The translations under genes and the position numbers were made by a program. A stretch of 64,000 bases of DNA, from assembly GCF_036345155.1 (NCBI RefSeq), contig NZ_CP107772.1, positions 2,232,001 to 2,296,000 of the forward strand, read 5' to 3'. Under the pieces are notes generated by a model that was not told the DNA's origin, made no database searches, and was given only the letters and a program-made list of their open reading frames with translations. This DNA is from Streptomyces sp. NBC_00582 (GTDB lineage: Bacteria > Actinomycetota > Actinomycetes > Streptomycetales > Streptomycetaceae). Positions 17,445-26,750 of the stretch are shown piece after piece (positions within the stretch are counted from its first letter, which is position 1; every line of letters begins with the position of its first letter).

Positions 17445-19235
17445 ATGAGCACCCAGGTCTCCGACCACATCCTGCAGCGGCTGCGCGAGTGGGGCGTGGA
17501 GGAAGTCTTCGGCTATCCCGGCGACGGCATCAACGGCCTGCTGGCAGCCTGGGGCCGGGCCGAGAACCGGCCGCGGTTCGTGCAGGCACGGCACGAGGAG
17601 ATGGCCGCCTTCCAGGCGACCGGCTACGCCAAGTTCAGCGGCCGCCTCGGCGTGTGCGCGGCGACCTCCGGGCCGGGCGCGATCCATCTCCTCAACGGTC
17701 TGTACGACGCCAAGCTCGACCATGTGCCGGTGCTGGCGATCGTCGGCCAGACGCATCGCACGGCGATGGGCGGCTCGTACCAGCAGGAGGTGGACCTGCA
17801 CACCCTGTTCAAGGACGTCGCCTCGGACTTCGTGGAGACGGTGACGGTCCCGGAGCAGTTGCCGAACGTCCTGGACCGGGCGATCCGCACCGCGTACGCC
17901 CGCCGCTGCCCGACCGCGGTCATCGTCCCCGGGGACGTGCAGGAGCTCGACTACTCCGCCCCCACGCACGAGTTCAAGATGGTGCCCTCCAGCCTGGACC
18001 GCAGCGGCTGGACGGCGATCCCCTCCGAGGACTCCCTGGAGCGGGCCGCGGAGGTCCTCAACTCCGGTGGCAAGGTGGCGATCCTGGTCGGGCAGGGCGC
18101 GGCCGGTGCCCGCGAGGAGGTCGAACAGCTCGCCGGACTGCTGGGCGCGGGCGTGGCGAAGGCCCTGCTCGGCAAGGACGTCCTCAGCGACGAACTCCCC
18201 TACGTCACCGGCTCGATCGGTCTGCTCGGCACCCGCCCCTCCTACGAGCTGATGCGGGACTGCGACACCCTGCTGACCATCGGGTCCTCCTTCCCCTACA
18301 CGCAGTTCCTGCCGGAGTTCGGCAAGGCGCGGGGCGTGCAGATCGACATCGATCCGCACATGGTGGGGATGCGGTATCCGTACGAGGTGAATCTCGTCGG
18401 CGACGCCCGGGCGACGCTGCGGCGGCTGATCCCGATGATCCGCGGCGAGGAACGGGGCCGCGAGTGGTTCGACACGGTCTGCGACAACGTACGGCGCTGG
18501 CACGAGGTGATGGAGCGGCGGGCCGCGCTGTCCGCCGACCCGATCAACCCGGAGCACGTGGCCCGCGCTCTGGACCCGCTGCTGCCGGCCGACGCGATCG
18601 TCACCTCCGACTCCGGGTCGGTCGCCAACTGGTACGCGCGGCACCTCACCCTGCGGCCCGGTATGCGCGCCTCCCTCTCCGGCACGCTGGCGACGATGGG
18701 CTGCGGGGTGCCGTACGCGATCGGGGCGAAGTTCGCCCACCCGGACCGGCCGGCGATCGCGCTCGTCGGGGACGGGGCGATGCAGATGAACGGCCTGGCC
18801 GAGCTGATCACCGCCGCCAAGTACCGTGACCTGTGGGAGGATCCGCGGCTGGTGGTCGGCGTGTGGAACAACCACGACCTGAACCAGGTGACCTGGGAGA
18901 TGCGCGCCATGGAGGGCGCGCCGTCGTTCCTGCCCTCGCAGGAGCTGCCCGATGTGCGGTACGCGGCGTTCGCCCGTTCGCTGGGACTGACCGGGGTGCG
19001 GGTGGAGAAGCCGGAGGACGTCGAGGCGGGCTGGCGCACGGCGCTGGAGGCGGACGGCCCGGCGGTCGTCGAGTTCCTCACCGACCCGGCCGTGCCGCCG
19101 ATCCCGCCGCACGCGACGTGGGAGCAGATGGAGGCGACGGCGGAGTCGATCGCCAAGGGGGACACGGACCGGGGTTCCATGATCCGGCAGGGGTTCAAGG
19201 CGAAGGTCCAGGAGTTCCTGCCGGGGAGGAAGTGA
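17445..19235 (+). CDS. Thiamine-pyrophosphate-requiring enzyme (pyruvate oxidase/POX-like)
   Basis: 596 aa with the three domains of the ThDP decarboxylase family. The N-terminal PYR domain has GYPGDGINGLL and ARHEEMAAFQATGYAKFSG, whose Glu activates the cofactor. A central FAD/Rossmann-type domain follows (VAILVGQGAAGAREEVEQLAG). The C-terminal PP domain has the Mg/ThDP motif GDGAMQMNGLAELITA through VWNNHDLNQV. Overall it resembles pyruvate oxidase/dehydrogenase (quinone) more than acetolactate synthase, and Streptomyces often annotate it only as thiamine-pyrophosphate-requiring. The substrate is inferred to be pyruvate or another 2-oxo acid. ATG at 17445 after GGGAGG. It appears monocistronic. 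Confidence 0.9.
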   Translation: MSTQVSDHILQRLREWGVEEVFGYPGDGINGLLAAWGRAENRPRFVQARHEEMAAFQATGYAKFSGRLGVCAATSGPGAIHLLNGLYDAKLDHVPVLAIVGQTHRTAMGGSYQQEVDLHTLFKDVASDFVETVTVPEQLPNVLDRAIRTAYARRCPTAVIVPGDVQELDYSAPTHEFKMVPSSLDRSGWTAIPSEDSLERAAEVLNSGGKVAILVGQGAAGAREEVEQLAGLLGAGVAKALLGKDVLSDELPYVTGSIGLLGTRPSYELMRDCDTLLTIGSSFPYTQFLPEFGKARGVQIDIDPHMVGMRYPYEVNLVGDARATLRRLIPMIRGEERGREWFDTVCDNVRRWHEVMERRAALSADPINPEHVARALDPLLPADAIVTSDSGSVANWYARHLTLRPGMRASLSGTLATMGCGVPYAIGAKFAHPDRPAIALVGDGAMQMNGLAELITAAKYRDLWEDPRLVVGVWNNHDLNQVTWEMRAMEGAPSFLPSQELPDVRYAAFARSLGLTGVRVEKPEDVEAGWRTALEADGPAVVEFLTDPAVPPIPPHATWEQMEATAESIAKGDTDRGSMIRQGFKAKVQEFLPGRK

Positions 19236-19240
19236 CGGGC

Positions 19241-19300
19241 GTATGCGATGTACGGCGGGACGGATATCGCATACCGACCTCGCCGACGGCATCGCATACG
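19241..19300. repeat. GCATAC-type repeats, inverted and direct
   Basis: GTATGCGATG (19241-19250) and CATCGCATAC (19290-19299) form a perfect 10-bp inverted repeat, with a third copy, TATCGCATACC, at 19265. The spacing and the half-site GCATACCG resemble units in the 21-bp array near 41.8-42.0 kb. It lies between the ThDP enzyme stop and the DUF2795 gene and could be an operator or a remnant of the same repeat family. Confidence 0.5.
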
Positions 19301-19380
19301 GACATCCGTCTCCGGGATCCCGTGTCGGCCCCCTCCCCTCGGGTACGCGGTGGGCCGACCCCGAGGTTCTGGAGGGAGAC

Positions 19381-19761
19381 ATGCAGCGAGGCAGTGACCG
19401 GCTGAGCGTGCACCGGGACGAGGAGATGAAGCACGAACTGCAGGGTCTGCTGCGGTCCGGGCACCCCACACGGTCCGAGGAGTGGCACGACCCGGAGCCG
19501 TCCGCGGAGGACGATCCGCCCGTCTGGGGCGGTCCGGTGGTGCCGGGTGCCTCCCGGGCGTCGCTGGCGACGGTCCGGCAGGAGCTGGGCCGGACCCTGG
19601 GGCGCGGCCCCTTCCCCGCGGGCCCGGGCGAACTGTCCGTGGCCCTGCGCCGCAGGAACGCGCCGGACGCGCTCGTGGAGGCCGTACGACGGCTGCCGCA
19701 CAAGGAGCGTTACGCCAACGCGGCCGAACTGGCCGAGGCGCTGGTCGCCGACGGCCGGTGA
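19381..19761 (+). CDS. DUF2795 domain protein
   Basis: 126 aa from the ATG at 19381, which follows GGAGGGAGAC; earlier in-frame ATGs lack a ribosome binding site. The N-terminal half is charged and disordered (QRGSDRLSVHRDEEMKHELQGLL). The C-terminal part, LRRRNAPDALVEAVRRLPHKERYANAAELAEALV, matches the DUF2795 small helical domain. Many Streptomyces have such proteins of unknown role. Confidence 0.8.
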   Translation: MQRGSDRLSVHRDEEMKHELQGLLRSGHPTRSEEWHDPEPSAEDDPPVWGGPVVPGASRASLATVRQELGRTLGRGPFPAGPGELSVALRRRNAPDALVEAVRRLPHKERYANAAELAEALVADGR

Positions 19762-19890
19762 GAGGTGGGCCGCCGCCGGCACGGCGAGGCGTCGTCGTGC
19801 CGGCGGCCGGCGGCACGGGCAAGGAACAGCGAACGGCGCGCCGGGGGCGACGCGGCCGGCCGACGTGCCACGAAAGGACGTTGAACGATC

Positions 19891-20433
19891 ATGCGCATCG
19901 CGTTTCTGACGGCGCCCGAAGGCGTCGAACAAGTCGAACTCACCGATCCCTGGCAGGCCGCGGCGGAGGCCGGCCACGAGCCCGTGCTGGTGTCGACGCA
20001 GTCCGGTGAGGTGCAGGCCTTCGACCATCTCGACAAGGCGGACACGTTCACGGTGGACGAGGTGGTCGGCGAGACCTCCGCGGACTCCTTTGGCGGGCTG
20101 GTCCTGCCGGGCGGCGTGGCGAACCCAGACTTCCTGCGCACGGAGCCCGAGGCCGTGGCGTTCGTGCGGGACTTCTTCGCGCAGGGACGGCCGGTCGCCG
20201 CGATCTGCCACGCCCCGTGGACGCTCGTCGAGGCGGACGTCGTGCGGGGCCGTGTGCTGACCTCGTGGCCGAGTCTGCGGACGGACGTCCGCAACGCGGG
20301 CGGCACCTGGGTCGACGAGCAGGTGAAGGTCTGCGACCACGGACCCAACAAGCTGGTCACCAGCCGCAAACCGGACGATCTGAAGGCGTTCTGCGAGACG
20401 TTCCTGGACGTGTTCGCCGAGGAGACGCGCTGA
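19891..20433 (+). CDS. DJ-1/PfpI-family (type 1 glutamine amidotransferase-like) protein
   Basis: 180 aa. The nucleophile elbow AAICHAPW places Cys106 and His107 as in PfpI-type proteins; the upstream strand reads FGGLVLPGGVANPDFLR. Family members act as stress proteins, deglycases or proteases, and this one cannot be assigned more closely. ATG at 19891 is preceded by GAAAGGACGTTGAACGATC. It stands alone, between the DUF2795 gene and a secreted protein gene, in a group of likely stress-related genes. Confidence 0.9.
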   Translation: MRIAFLTAPEGVEQVELTDPWQAAAEAGHEPVLVSTQSGEVQAFDHLDKADTFTVDEVVGETSADSFGGLVLPGGVANPDFLRTEPEAVAFVRDFFAQGRPVAAICHAPWTLVEADVVRGRVLTSWPSLRTDVRNAGGTWVDEQVKVCDHGPNKLVTSRKPDDLKAFCETFLDVFAEETR

Positions 20434-20542
20434 GCCACGGGATGCGGCTCCGAACGGGCGGGTTCCGTGCTCGATGTCCCCCGAGCGGCATGCCAGTGGT
20501 TGCCGTGGATGGGTCGGCGTGTTGGGGTGCAAAAGGTGCGAT

Positions 20543-20579
20543 CGTAACATACGGTGCACATTCGTAACGCTCAGTTACG
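20543..20579 (+). promoter_or_regulatory. Repeated CGTAAC motif before secreted-protein gene
   Basis: CGTAAC occurs at 20543 and again at 20563, exactly 20 nt apart. The second copy forms a perfect palindrome, CGTAAC-GCTCA-GTTACG (20563-20579). CGTAAC is the -35 element of sigma-BldN promoters, but no matching CGTTGA lies 16 nt downstream of either copy, so the BldN link is only suggestive. The region is unusually AT-rich for this window and immediately precedes a small exported protein. Confidence 0.35.
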
Positions 20580-20616
20580 TCACGAGACACACCATCCAGA
20601 CAGCAAAGGGGATGTA

Positions 20617-20904
20617 ATGCGCACGCTTCGCAAGGCCGGCCTCGTGGCCGCCATGATCGGCAGCCTCACCCTGGCCGGTGCGGGAGTCGCCTCCGCCTAC
20701 GAGGGCGGCGGCGACAACCAGGACTGCACGCAGACCGGCGAGGTCAACGTCGGCCTGGTGAACATCTCGGACCTGAACCTCGGCCTCGGGTTCCTCGGCC
20801 TCGGCTCGGCCAACCCGGACAACTCGGCCCAGTTCAGCTGCGTCAACGGGGACGGCAGCGGCAGTGTGCAGGTCCAGGGCGGCGACGACGGCCGCCACAA
20901 GTAG
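20617..20904 (+). CDS. Small secreted protein, 95 aa
   Basis: The ATG at 20617 follows AAAGGGGATGTA. Residues 1-27 are a signal peptide (MRTLRKAGLVAAMIGSLTLA then AGVASA) with an expected cleavage after ASA. The mature part of about 68 residues has two cysteines, one in NQDCTQTGEVNVGLVNISDL and one in QFSCVNGDGSGS, and a hydrophobic Gly/Leu centre (LNLGLGFLGLGS). Its VNVGLVN... phrase weakly recalls rodlins, but the cysteine pattern and length do not allow a firm call. Likely an extracellular or cell-surface protein of unknown function. Confidence 0.75.
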   Translation: MRTLRKAGLVAAMIGSLTLAGAGVASAYEGGGDNQDCTQTGEVNVGLVNISDLNLGLGFLGLGSANPDNSAQFSCVNGDGSGSVQVQGGDDGRHK

Positions 20905-20923
20905 AGCTTGAACGCTGAACCGG

Positions 20924-20959
20924 GCGGCCCCGGGATCCGGCTTCGGGTCCCGGGGCCGC
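20924..20959. terminator. Bidirectional stem-loop terminator
   Basis: A GC-rich inverted repeat, GCGGCCCCGGGA against TCCCGGGGCCGC with a 12-nt loop, fills the gap between the convergent secreted-protein gene and the DUF6158-like gene. Confidence 0.7.
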
Positions 20960-21340
20960 TCACGTCCGCCCGGAACCCCCGCCCGCGGAGCCCGGCCCCG
21001 TGGAGTCCGACCGCGTGGAGTCCGACCCCGTGGAGCCCGGTCCCCACTTGCCCACCGGGGTCTCCCCCGGAGCCGCCGCGGCCGTGGCGGAGCGGGTGGT
21101 GCGGCCGCCGTTCACGGTGGCGGCCCGCTCCCTGGCCCCGTCACGGGTGCGGCCGGGGGCGACGAAACGGCGCGGGTTGCGGCGCAGGTACTCGCCCTCC
21201 AGCCGGGCCATGCGGTCGTTGTGGGCGCGCAGGGCGTCGTTCGAGCCGTACAGCAGGGTGTCGTGGCGCGTGCGGTGGATCGTCTCGAGCTCTTTCATGA
21301 GCTGCTGGTCGTCCAGCCGGTCCGGGTCGACTCCGGTCAT
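20960..21340 (-). CDS. DUF6158-like protein
   Basis: 126 aa from the ATG at 21338-21340. The first 75 residues (TGVDPDRLDDQQLMKELETI, RTRHDTLLYGSNDALRAHNDRMARLEGEYLRRNP) match a short helical protein that Streptomyces carry in many copies (DUF6158). The remaining 50 residues are Gly/Ser/Thr-rich with repeats of DSTGSDSTRSD type and look disordered. Family members are usually about 80 aa, so the tail is an extension. Function unknown. Confidence 0.75.
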   Translation of the reverse strand: MTGVDPDRLDDQQLMKELETIHRTRHDTLLYGSNDALRAHNDRMARLEGEYLRRNPRRFVAPGRTRDGARERAATVNGGRTTRSATAAAAPGETPVGKWGPGSTGSDSTRSDSTGPGSAGGGSGRT

Positions 21341-21489
21341 GGTGAGCCCCGCTCGTCGTGTGCGTCGGTTCGGGGAGGGAGCCGTGGCTCTCGCCGCTCT
21401 GCCTCCACTGTACGAACATTCCGGCCCCCGGGCCTCCGTGTGCGCCGCCCCCTTGCGGCCCACGGAGCACACACCGCCAGGGGCCCCGC

Positions 21490-23109
<1,620 letters not shown>

Positions 23110-23151
23110 GAGGAGGCATTCTGCGGGCCGTGCGCGCCGACCGGCAAACGC

Positions 23152-23838
23152 TTAAGTCGCCCGGGCCCCCGCCGCGGGATCCTCCCCGCTCTGCGGTGCC
23201 GGTTCGCCCGCCGGGCCGCCCTCTCCCGCCGGCCGTACGGTGGCGCCCGCCCAGGTCAGGACCTGCCAGCCGGCCGCCGGGTCGCCCTCCAGGACGACGG
23301 TGCCGGTGTTGGCGAGGCGGTGGGCGGCCGCGTAGGGGACGTCGATGTTGCGGGCGCGGGCGGCGGCCCAGGAGCGGATGGCGGCGCCGTGGCTGACGAG
23401 GGCGACCGTGGCGTGGCCGCCGGCGGCGGCCTCGGCGACCACGCGGTCGTAGCGGGCGAGGAACTCGGCGCCGCTCTCGCCGCCCGGGATGCGCAGATCC
23501 GGGTCGCCTTCGGCCCAGGCGAACACCGTGCGCATGTAGCGGGCGGCCTGCTCGGAGTCGCCGGGCTGCATCTCGAGGTCGCCGGCGAAGACCTCCCGGA
23601 TGCCCTCGCGGACGAGGACGTCCAGGCCGCGCGCGGCGGCCAGGGGGGCGGCGGTGAGCTGGGTGCGGACGAGGGTGGAGGCGTAGAGCGCCCCGATGTC
23701 CTCGTCGGCGAGGGCGTCGACGAGGGCCGCCGCCTGCCGGCCGCCGAGGTCGGTCAGGCCGGGGCCGGGGACGGCGGTGTCGAGGAGGTGGTGGACGTTC
23801 GTGGGGGTCTGGCCGTGGCGGACGAGCAGCAGGCGCAT
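23152..23838 (-). CDS. Histidine phosphatase family protein
   Basis: 228 aa. RHG at residues 7-9 (LLLVRHGQTPTN) provides the phosphorylated histidine, with LYASTLVRTQLTA after it and the second catalytic histidine in VALVSHGAAIRSW. The family covers phosphoglycerate mutase-like phosphatases with diverse substrates. The C-terminal 25 residues are Pro/Gly/Ala-rich and not part of the fold. Directly downstream of nothing and upstream of the ABC-F gene on the same strand, with a 42-nt gap, so the two may be co-transcribed. Confidence 0.9.
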   Translation of the reverse strand: MRLLLVRHGQTPTNVHHLLDTAVPGPGLTDLGGRQAAALVDALADEDIGALYASTLVRTQLTAAPLAAARGLDVLVREGIREVFAGDLEMQPGDSEQAARYMRTVFAWAEGDPDLRIPGGESGAEFLARYDRVVAEAAAGGHATVALVSHGAAIRSWAAARARNIDVPYAAAHRLANTGTVVLEGDPAAGWQVLTWAGATVRPAGEGGPAGEPAPQSGEDPAAGARAT

Positions 23839-24056
23839 ACGGGTGACCCTCCCGGTCGCGGACGCCGCCCGGCGCGGGAGACGGCGGCTTCAGGGTACCC
23901 AGGTGCGCTCCGCACCGACGCCCGGCACTTTATGACACTCCGTCAGTCCAGATGACGAAACAGATGGTCTCAAGATGCGGTCTCTGCGCGTACGGTGAGG
24001 ACATCGCCCGGACTCCCGGAGCCCGGGGCCTGCAGGTCGAGAAGAGGGGTAGAGCC

Positions 24057-24878
24057 ATGCCGAAGGCACAGGAGACCGCCGTCTACACCCATGGGCACCA
24101 CGAGTCGGTGCTGCGCTCGCACACCTGGCGCACCGCCGCCAACTCCGCGGCCTATCTGCTCGGCTCACTGAAGCCGCACATGCGGATCCTGGACATCGGC
24201 TGCGGGCCGGGCACCATCACCGCCGACCTGGCCGCCCTGGTGCCCGACGGGCACGTCACCGGTGTCGACCGGGCCGAGGGCGTCCTGGAGCAGGCGCGGG
24301 CCACCGCCGCCGAACGGGGTCTCGGCAACGTCGACTTCGCGGTCGCGGACGTCCATGCCCTGGATGTCCCGGACGACTCGTTCTGCGTGGTCCACGCCCA
24401 TCAGGTGCTGCAGCACGTCGGCGATCCGGTGCAGGCGCTGCGCGAGATGCGGCGGGTGACGAAGCCCGGCGGGTACGTCGCGGTGCGCGACTCGGACTAC
24501 TCGGCGATGACCTGGTACCCCGCCTCGCCCGGCATGGACGACTGGCAGGACCTGTACCTGCGGGTGGCGCGGGCCAACGGCGGTGAGCCGGACGCCGGGC
24601 GGCGGCTGAAGGCATGGGCGCTGGAGGCCGGCTTCACCGACATCACGGCGACCTCCGCCACCTGGACGTTCAGCACCCCGCAGGAGCGGGCCTGGTGGAG
24701 CGGGCTGTGGGCCGACCGCACCGTGGCCTCGTCGTACGCGGAACGCGCCACGCAGGGCGGACACGCCACCCCGAAGCAGCTGGAGGCCGTCGCGCGGGCC
24801 TGGCGGGAATGGGGAGAGCGGGAGGACGGCTGGTTCGCCGTTCTGCACGGAGAGATTCTGTGCCGAAAGGGCGCCTGA
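24057..24878 (+). CDS. Class I SAM-dependent methyltransferase
   Basis: 273 aa from the ATG at 24057, preceded by GAGGGGTAGAGCC; the open frame extends further upstream but without a ribosome binding site. The SAM-binding motif I is ILDIGCGPGTITADLA at about residues 43-58, motif II carries VTGVDRAEGVLEQA, and VVHAHQVLQHVGDPVQALREM followed by TKPGGYVAV marks motifs post-II and III. It belongs to the UbiE/Methyltransf_11 group of small-molecule methyltransferases. The substrate cannot be predicted. Confidence 0.9.
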   Translation: MPKAQETAVYTHGHHESVLRSHTWRTAANSAAYLLGSLKPHMRILDIGCGPGTITADLAALVPDGHVTGVDRAEGVLEQARATAAERGLGNVDFAVADVHALDVPDDSFCVVHAHQVLQHVGDPVQALREMRRVTKPGGYVAVRDSDYSAMTWYPASPGMDDWQDLYLRVARANGGEPDAGRRLKAWALEAGFTDITATSATWTFSTPQERAWWSGLWADRTVASSYAERATQGGHATPKQLEAVARAWREWGEREDGWFAVLHGEILCRKGA

Positions 24879-24932
24879 GTCGCGGATATTTCACGGAATC
24901 CCGGAAACCCGGAACGCAGGAGGTTCAACACT

Positions 24933-25103
24933 ATGGTTCCCATCCTGCTGGTTCTGCTGTTGGTGCTGATTCTTTTCGGTGCCGGATTCGCGGTGAAGTT
25001 GCTCTGGTGGATCGCCCTCGCGGTGCTCGTCGTATGGCTGCTCGGATTCCTTTTCCGCGGGACCTCCGCGGCGGGAGGCAGGGGCCGTTGGTACAGGTGG
25101 TGA
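24933..25103 (+). CDS. Small hydrophobic membrane peptide, 56 aa
   Basis: ATG at 24933 preceded by GCAGGAGG at good spacing. The product is almost entirely hydrophobic: two stretches of about 18 residues (VPILLVLLLVLILFGAGF and LLWWIALAVLVVWLLGFLF) followed by a polar Gly/Arg tail ending GRWYRW. Short hydrophobic proteins of this type are annotated simply as 'hydrophobic protein' across bacteria and are often stress-induced. It ends 15 nt before the convergent gvpK stop. Confidence 0.75.
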   Translation: MVPILLVLLLVLILFGAGFAVKLLWWIALAVLVVWLLGFLFRGTSAAGGRGRWYRW

Positions 25104-25118
25104 GACATCCTTAGGGGG

Positions 25119-25403
25119 TCACTCCCTGGGGAGCAGCGGTCCGAGCGGCCCGAGGTCCAGATTGAGGTCCTCGGGCCGCAGCCCGTAGCGCTCGCGCAGT
25201 TCGGTCATGCGGTCGTCGAGCAGCATCAGGGTGAGCCCGATCCGCTCCTCCTGTTCCTCGCTCAGATCTCCCTGGTCGACGCGGCGCAGCGCCTGCCGTT
25301 CCATGAGCTGGCGCAGCAGTTCCACGACCGTGAGGACGAGTTTGACCAGGTCGCGTTCGACGGTGTCGGGTTCGAGGTCCATCCGTGTGCGGCGGGTGGT
25401 CAC
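25119..25403 (-). CDS. gvpK: Gas vesicle protein GvpK
   Basis: 94 aa, the last gene of the gas vesicle cluster. It has the GvpK pattern DLEPDTVERDLVKLVLTVVE followed by LRQLMERQALRRVDQGDLSE and EERIGLTLMLLDDRMTELRE. GvpK is a small accessory protein needed for gas vesicle assembly in other bacteria. GTG at 25401-25403 overlaps the gvpS stop by 4 nt. Confidence 0.9.
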   Translation of the reverse strand: MTTRRTRMDLEPDTVERDLVKLVLTVVELLRQLMERQALRRVDQGDLSEEQEERIGLTLMLLDDRMTELRERYGLRPEDLNLDLGPLGPLLPRE

Positions 25404-25588
25404 CGTGCATCCCCCCAGGGTGACGGAACGTTGTCGTTGACCGAGCTGATCAGCGCGTTCAGGTCGATGCGGACGAGGTCGACGTCCGCGATGCGCAGGG
25501 TGACGTCCCCGGTGATGACGACCCCGCCGGCCAGCAGCCGGTCGAGCAGGTCCACCAGGGCGACCTCACGGCGCTCCACGACCGTCAT
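25400..25588 (-). CDS. gvpS: Gas vesicle protein GvpS (GvpA/J-like)
   Basis: 62 aa, a minimal GvpA-fold protein: VALVDLLDRLLAGGVVITGD then LRIADVDLVRIDLNALISS. This is the shortest of the three GvpA-like proteins here and lacks any tail. Such minor GvpA homologues are thought to help nucleate or shape the vesicle shell. ATG at 25586-25588 overlaps the gvpL stop (ATGA), and its own stop overlaps gvpK (GTGA). Confidence 0.88.
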   Translation of the reverse strand: MTVVERREVALVDLLDRLLAGGVVITGDVTLRIADVDLVRIDLNALISSVNDNVPSPWGDAR

Positions 25589-26406
25589 CCCCTCTCCCCC
25601 GGCTTCCCCGGCGCACCGGAATCCCCTTCGTCCCCGGACTCCTCGTCGCCCTCCTGGACAAAGGAATAGGCGGCCCACGGTCCGGTGAGTTCCACGCGAA
25701 TTCCGGGTTCCTCCCCCTTGGTGCGGTCCACGATCTCGACGAATTCCTCGGACTGGGCGCGCGGGACGAGATACGCGGCGTTCAGCACATTCTGTCCCGC
25801 GCCGGCCGCGGAAAGGGCGGAGTTCTGCGGCGGGTGGAGCCGGGCGTCCTCGGCGTGCGCGCAGAGCGTGGAATGGAGCCGCCCGGCGAAACGCTCGGTG
25901 CGCTGCCAGGTGTCGTCCGCCGCCCTGGCCCGCTGTCGGCGCTGGCGCAGGTAGTCCCGCCCGGAGGCGGGTTTCGCGGCCGGTGGGGCGGCTGCTGCGG
26001 GCTCGGGCTCCGGTTCGACGTACACCTTGACCCCCCACTCGACGCGCCCGGTCAGCCGGTCCAGGGTGCGGCGGAAGTGGTCCTCGCGCCGCTCCATCAT
26101 CACGCGTACGCCGCTGTCGTCGCGGAAGACGGTGGCGAGCCGCAGCGGCAGCGGGGTGGTGACCGCGGTGAGCGCGTCGACGACCTGCTGATGGGCGCGG
26201 GCGGTGGCGGCCAGCCAGTCCAGGTCCTCCAGATGGCGGCGCAGCGCCTCCTCGGAGAAGTCCCGCTCCGGTACGTGGCTGACCACGGCGATCAGGCCGT
26301 GGTGGCTGAGCAGGCGCGGCGGATCGCCCGCGACGCCCGTCAGGTCGGCCTGCAGGGGTGCGCCGAGCGGTCGGCACACGGCGTAGACGTAACGCAGTCC
26401 GGTCAT
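25585..26406 (-). CDS. gvpL: Gas vesicle protein GvpL/F
   Basis: 273 aa with the GvpL/GvpF family pattern: YVYAVCRPLGAPL at the start, LLSHHGLIAVVSHVPERDF, then a helical middle (AHQQVVDALTAVTTPLPLRLATVF), and ELTGPWAAYSFVQEG at the end. A Pro/Ala-rich insert near residues 133-150 separates the two halves. GvpF/L proteins bind GvpA and act at the growing shell. ATG overlaps the gvpJ stop by 4 nt. Confidence 0.92.
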   Translation of the reverse strand: MTGLRYVYAVCRPLGAPLQADLTGVAGDPPRLLSHHGLIAVVSHVPERDFSEEALRRHLEDLDWLAATARAHQQVVDALTAVTTPLPLRLATVFRDDSGVRVMMERREDHFRRTLDRLTGRVEWGVKVYVEPEPEPAAAAPPAAKPASGRDYLRQRRQRARAADDTWQRTERFAGRLHSTLCAHAEDARLHPPQNSALSAAGAGQNVLNAAYLVPRAQSEEFVEIVDRTKGEEPGIRVELTGPWAAYSFVQEGDEESGDEGDSGAPGKPGERG

Positions 26407-26750
26407 GGAGACTCCTCACGGACGTCCTGCGGGGCACGTGCCGGGGCCAGTTCCTCCAGGCGGGCCAGCCGAGCACGCAACTCGGCGTTCTCGCGCGCGA
26501 GTTCGTCGCGGCGGGCCCGGGTGGACAGGTCGGGGTCGCTCTCCCACCAGTCGATCCCCATCTCCTTGGCCTTGTCGACGGAGGCGACGACGAGCCGCAG
26601 TTTGACGGTGAGCAGCTCGATGTCGAGCAGGTTGATCCGGATGTCGCCGGCGATGACGATCCCCTTGTCGAGGACGCGTTCCAGGATGTCGGCGAGATTC
26701 GCGCTCCCACCCTGGCCGTACGGCTCCGGAAGCCGGCCCGGCACGGTCAT
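26403..26750 (-). CDS. gvpJ: Gas vesicle protein GvpJ
   Basis: 115 aa. A GvpA-like core (ANLADILERVLDKGIVIAGD, INLLDIELLTVKLRLVVASV, DKAKEMGIDWWESDP) is followed by a C-terminal coiled coil (LARENAELRARLARLEEL). The WWE motif separates GvpJ from the structural GvpA. GvpJ is a minor component needed for vesicle formation in characterised clusters. ATG at 26748-26750 overlaps the upstream gene's stop. Confidence 0.92.
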   Translation of the reverse strand: MTVPGRLPEPYGQGGSANLADILERVLDKGIVIAGDIRINLLDIELLTVKLRLVVASVDKAKEMGIDWWESDPDLSTRARRDELARENAELRARLARLEELAPARAPQDVREESP

